A DNA stretch of 64,000 bases from positions 1 through 64,000 of the forward strand of contig NZ_NOIN01000009.1 in assembly GCF_014596565.1 (NCBI RefSeq), read 5' to 3'. Below are positions 60,980 through 64,000 of the stretch, one piece after another; the first letter of the stretch is position 1; the number at the start of each line of letters is the position of its first letter. Source of the stretch: Pseudomonas sp. PSB18 (GTDB taxonomy: Bacteria > Pseudomonadota > Gammaproteobacteria > Pseudomonadales > Pseudomonadaceae). The notes beneath the pieces are model-generated. The model was not told the DNA's origin. It searched no databases and saw only the letters and a list, made by a program, of their open reading frames with translations. The position numbers were made by a program, and so were the translations under genes.

Positions 60980-61978
60980 TTATTGCCCGCTGTAGATCTG
61001 GTCGAAAACCCCACCGTCATTGAAGTGAGTCTTCTGCACGGTGCGCCAGTCACCGAAGGTTTTCTCCACCGACAGGAAATCCACTTTCGGGAAGCGGTCG
61101 GTGTATTTGGCCAGGATGGCTGGGTCCCGCGGACGCAGGTAGTTGGCGGCGGCGATTTCCTGGCCTTCGGGCGACCACAGGTACTTGAGGTACGCCTCGG
61201 CGGCGTCGCGGGAGCCTTTTTTATCCACAACCTTGTCCACCACGCTGACCGGAGGCTCGGCTTCGGCGGATACGCTCGGATAGACCACTTCGAACTGGTC
61301 GCGACCGAACTCGCGGGCGATCATCTCGGCTTCGTTTTCAAAGGTCACCAGCACGTCGCCGATCTGGTTGGTCATGAACGTGGTGGTCGCGGCACGACCG
61401 CCGGTGTCCAGCACAGGCGCCTGCTTGAACAGCTTGCCGACGAAATCCTTGGCCTTGGTTTCATCACCGCCGTTCTTCAGCACATAGCCCCAGGCCGACA
61501 GGTAGGTGTAGCGGCCGTTACCGGAAGTCTTCGGGTTGGGCACGATCACCTGCACGCCGTCCTTGAGCAGGTCGGGCCAGTCTTTCAGAGCCTTGGGGTT
61601 ACCCTTGCGCACGATGAACACCGTGGCCGAGGTGAACGGAGCGCTGTGGTTCGGCAGGCGGGTGACCCAATCCTCGGGCACCAGTTTGCCGTTGTCCGCC
61701 AGGGCATTGATGTCGGTGGCCATGTTCATGGTGATGACATCGGCCGGCAACCCGTCGATGACCGAGCGTGCCTGCTTGCTCGAGCCGCCGAAGGACATCT
61801 GCACGGTGATGTTCTCGTTGTGCTCGGCCTGCCAGTGCTTCTGGAAGGCGGCGTTGTAATCCTTGTAGAAGTCGCGCATCACGTCGTAGGACACGTTGAG
61901 CAGCGTCGGGGCGGCGTGGGCCAGGCTGCCAAAGGTCAGCCCGGCGGCGAGAAGGGTGGCGCCAAAAAAGTTCTTCAC
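60980..61978 (-). CDS. sbp: periplasmic sulfate-binding protein
   Basis: 332 residues from GTG 61978 with AAGGAA upstream and a signal peptide (KNFFGATLLAAGLTFGSLAHA); the longer frame to 62095 is rejected. The mature N-terminus LLNVSYDVMRDFYKDYNAAF and GSSKQARSVIDGLPADVIT match sulfate/thiosulfate-binding proteins. No cysT/cysW/cysA permease genes are next to it in this window. Confidence 0.93.
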   Translation of the reverse strand: MKNFFGATLLAAGLTFGSLAHAAPTLLNVSYDVMRDFYKDYNAAFQKHWQAEHNENITVQMSFGGSSKQARSVIDGLPADVITMNMATDINALADNGKLVPEDWVTRLPNHSAPFTSATVFIVRKGNPKALKDWPDLLKDGVQVIVPNPKTSGNGRYTYLSAWGYVLKNGGDETKAKDFVGKLFKQAPVLDTGGRAATTTFMTNQIGDVLVTFENEAEMIAREFGRDQFEVVYPSVSAEAEPPVSVVDKVVDKKGSRDAAEAYLKYLWSPEGQEIAAANYLRPRDPAILAKYTDRFPKVDFLSVEKTFGDWRTVQKTHFNDGGVFDQIYSGQ

Positions 61979-62063
61979 TGCGAATTCCTTTTTATCGGGA
62001 AGGGAGATGCCGGGCAAACTAGCCGCAAGCTCATAGGTCTTCAAGCATTTAAAAGTACTTTGC

Positions 62064-62888
62064 TTATTCCAATTTCTTAAACAACGCATTGCCACAACGG
62101 GAGCAAAAAGCGGCTGCCTGTTCGTGGCTGTTTTTGCTGCATACCAGGCAATCGTGCTTGAGCTGGTCGCCGCGCATGGCGGTGGCCAGTTCCGCAGTGA
62201 AGATACCGGTGGGCACGGCGATGATCGAATAACCGGTGATCATCACCAGGGATGAAACCACCTGGCCCAGGGGCGTCTTGGGCACGATATCGCCGAAGCC
62301 CACGGTGGTCAGCGTCACGATCGCCCAATAGATGCCCTTGGGGATGCTGGTGAAGCCATGCTCCGGGCCTTCGATGACGTACATCAGCGTGCCGAACACC
62401 GTCACCAGGGTGGAGACGCTGACCAGGAACACGATGATTTTCTGCTTGCTGCCCCGCAGCGCCGCCATCAGGTAATTGGCTTGCTTGAGGTAAGGGCTGA
62501 GCTTGAGCACCCGGAAGATCCGCAGCATGCGGATGATCCGAATGATCAGCAGGTATTGGGCATCGCTGTAATACAGCGCCAGGATACCCGGCACGATCGC
62601 CAGCAGGTCCACCAGGCCATAGAAACTGAACGCATAGCGCAGGGGCTTGGGCGAGCAGTACAGGCGCAGGCCATACTCGACGATGAAAACGAAGGTGAAA
62701 CCCCATTCGATCCCGGCCAGCACGGCCGCGTAGTTCTTGTGCACGCTGTCGATGCTGTCGAGCATCACGATCACCAGGCTGGCGAGGATGATCAACAGCA
62801 GCGCACTGTCGAAGCGTCGACCGGCCACGGTGTCGGTCTGGAAAATCATGATGTAGAGGCGTTCACGCCAGTTGTCGGTGCTGTCCAT
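62064..62888 (-). CDS. voltage-gated K+ channel with C-terminal zinc ribbon
   Basis: 274 residues from ATG 62888. Six helices, an S4-like voltage sensor with spaced Arg (IRIIRMLRIFRVLKLSPYLK) and selectivity filter TLTTVGFGD. The C-terminal tail carries four cysteines in two CxxC pairs (CLVC ... CSRC) like a zinc ribbon. It should form tetrameric K+ channels in the inner membrane; the zinc-ribbon tail may be a sensor. Confidence 0.9.
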   Translation of the reverse strand: MDSTDNWRERLYIMIFQTDTVAGRRFDSALLLIILASLVIVMLDSIDSVHKNYAAVLAGIEWGFTFVFIVEYGLRLYCSPKPLRYAFSFYGLVDLLAIVPGILALYYSDAQYLLIIRIIRMLRIFRVLKLSPYLKQANYLMAALRGSKQKIIVFLVSVSTLVTVFGTLMYVIEGPEHGFTSIPKGIYWAIVTLTTVGFGDIVPKTPLGQVVSSLVMITGYSIIAVPTGIFTAELATAMRGDQLKHDCLVCSKNSHEQAAAFCSRCGNALFKKLE

Positions 62889-62907
62889 AACCTTCGCCTG
62901 ATTCAAG

Positions 62908-63810
62908 TCAGCGAAGCCTAGGGCGATTGCCCCGCAGAGCGCAAGGCGCGGTGTCGAGTCTGGCCTGTTGCCACGCCCGAACCGTGGCGCGGACCAGCCA
63001 GCCGGCGAGGATGAAAGGGGCGGTCAGCGGCGCCAGGCCGAGGGCGGCGAACCCCGGCGTGAGCAGGATTGCCAAGAGGATACCCACGAGCGGCAGCCAG
63101 GGTGAGCGTCGCGCCTGGCTGAGCGCCAGCGCCACCAGGGCCGGGTTGTAGCCAGCCAGCCCTGACAGGGCGGCCGCGTTTTCATGATGCAACAAGGCGA
63201 AGGCCAGGCCGGCGGCCGAACCGAACAATGCCCAGCTGGCGGCGCGCGGGTTGGCCAGCAGTAGGCCTGTCGCGATCAGCGCTCCGGCCAACGGCTGGTC
63301 GAGAAACATCACTTGGCCCAATCCGTCCAACCAGCCGGTCAGCAGGTTGGGCGCTGTCACTTCGACTGCCGGGGTAGACGGCTGCAGCGGGGCGAACCCC
63401 AGCAGCAACCAGCCCAACCCCACGAAGGGCGCAGTGTAGGCGGGCAGGCAGCGCGGGCCACGGGTACGCCTGAGCCATTGCTGGGTCAGCATCGCACTGA
63501 GACCGCCGCCCGCGATGATCAACGGCGGCAGCAAGACGGACCAGGGCAAGACCAGACCCGCCAGCAACCCCAGCAGGATGCCGTTGTAGCTGAACAGCCC
63601 GGCCTGGCGATCCGCCTTGGGGTAATCGCGCCGCTGGGCCGTGAGCAACCCGGCCACGCCACCCAGCAACGCCCACCCGAACAAGGCCGGCGCGCTGAAC
63701 AGGATTGCCAGCAGGCACAACAGGCCGCACAGCGGATGACGCTGGAGGAAGATCTGGCTGAAGCCGTTGAGCAGGGCGGTGGCCCAGTCGGGGCAGTGGG
63801 TGTTGGGCAT
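62908..63810 (-). CDS. urea transporter (UT family)
   Basis: 300 residues, about ten helices in two inverted halves. Each half has the LxxPxF-like urea-pore region (FSYNGILLGLLAGLVLPWSV and GYNPALVALAL). It facilitates urea diffusion across the inner membrane. It ends 19 bases before the K+ channel start on the same strand, suggesting an operon. It could release or import the urea produced by the ureide pathway, but that link is inferred. Confidence 0.85.
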   Translation of the reverse strand: MPNTHCPDWATALLNGFSQIFLQRHPLCGLLCLLAILFSAPALFGWALLGGVAGLLTAQRRDYPKADRQAGLFSYNGILLGLLAGLVLPWSVLLPPLIIAGGGLSAMLTQQWLRRTRGPRCLPAYTAPFVGLGWLLLGFAPLQPSTPAVEVTAPNLLTGWLDGLGQVMFLDQPLAGALIATGLLLANPRAASWALFGSAAGLAFALLHHENAAALSGLAGYNPALVALALSQARRSPWLPLVGILLAILLTPGFAALGLAPLTAPFILAGWLVRATVRAWQQARLDTAPCALRGNRPRLR

Positions 63811-63845
63811 GGTTGGGTGGCATGTCTGATGGATCGAGTCGAGCT

Positions 63846-63912
63846 CATCGCGAGCAGGTTCGCTCCCACAGGGATTGCGTCGTACCTTGTGGGAGCGAGC
63901 CTGCTCGCGATG
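63846..63912. repeat. inverted REP pair, TGTGGGAGCGAGC class
   Basis: Facing units 63846-63870 and 63887-63911, between the pyruvate kinase end and the urea transporter. Confidence 0.88.
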
Positions 63913-63927
63913 GGGCCAGTACAGGCG

Positions 63928-64000
63928 CTAGATCAGCGTCTCGATGCGCAACGAATTGGTCGACCCCGGCTGCCCGAATGGCACGCCGGCGGTGATCAGC
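63928..64000 (-). CDS. pyruvate kinase, C-terminal end (cut by window edge)
   Basis: The minus strand reads LITAGVPFGQPGSTNSLRIE then TLI and a TAG stop, the characteristic C-terminus of bacterial type II pyruvate kinases (effector-binding domain). The remaining ~460 residues lie beyond the window, so pykA or pykF cannot be decided. Confidence 0.88.
   Translation of the reverse strand, partial: LITAGVPFGQPGSTNSLRIETLI

Overview
The window is a piece of a Pseudomonas chromosome, most likely from the P. fluorescens complex. The evidence is the high GC, the gene families, many Pseudomonas-type REP palindromes (TGTGGGAGCGAGC..., GTGGCGAGGGG...), and blocks whose order matches what I recall of P. 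aeruginosa. Those blocks are prc / oxidoreductase / ABC genes / M18 peptidase / rluA / minEDC / lpxL; puuD-allA-alc-uraD-puuE-hiuH; and folE / Smr / isochorismatase / prmB / aroC / MFS / mtnBDC. I see no rRNA, tRNA or CRISPR array. Both ends cut a gene: an RHS protein on the left and pyruvate kinase on the right.

Layout. 1-2.6 kb: the C-terminal half of an RHS polymorphic toxin with a low-GC toxin tip and a translationally coupled candidate immunity gene. 3-8.1 kb: an EAL-CBS-GGDEF c-di-GMP protein, the tail-specific protease Prc and a quinone oxidoreductase. 8.2-13.7 kb: an accessory island with three paralogous secreted or lipid-anchored proteins (halovibrin-like, tentatively) and a small acidic Asp-rich protein, with related palindromes upstream of every gene. 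13.7-20.2 kb: an ABC importer with an alkaline-phosphatase-superfamily enzyme, a HAD hydrolase and a divergent HutC-type regulator, suggesting uptake and cleavage of an organophosphorus compound. 20.2-27.1 kb: small membrane protein, M18 aminopeptidase, RluA, MinE-MinD-MinC, a lipid A acyltransferase and a patatin.

27.3-33.6 kb: purine ring catabolism (Tsx-like porin, membrane urate oxidase PuuD, ureidoglycolate lyase, allantoicase, OHCU decarboxylase, PuuE allantoinase, divergent HIU hydrolase). The purine permease at 39.9-41.3 kb belongs with it: TTGTATACAA-type sites occur in front of both. Between them sit an LysE exporter, a 1241-residue RTX/Mcf-FitD-like toxin and a 530-residue Ser/Thr/Pro-rich protein.

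41.6-44.5 kb: MarR regulator with a divergent aminotransferase, a glutaredoxin-like protein and FolE. 44.5-46.3 kb: an integrase remnant and a three-gene overlapping operon (START-like, EVE, MarR) inserted next to folE. 46.3-55.4 kb: Smr protein, membrane protein, isochorismatase-like protein, PrmB, a coiled-coil membrane protein, an alpha/beta hydrolase, AroC, MFS and the methionine salvage genes mtnB-mtnD-mtnC. 55.4-64 kb: DUF3509-like protein, acyl-CoA synthetase, ankyrin protein, small hypotheticals, MFS, a sulfate-binding protein, a voltage-gated K+ channel, a urea transporter and the end of pyruvate kinase.

The best candidates for undescribed biology are the palindrome-linked island at 8.2-13.7 kb, the toxin-like insertion at 33.7-39.1 kb, the RHS tip/immunity pair, and the integrase-associated START-EVE-MarR cassette beside folE.
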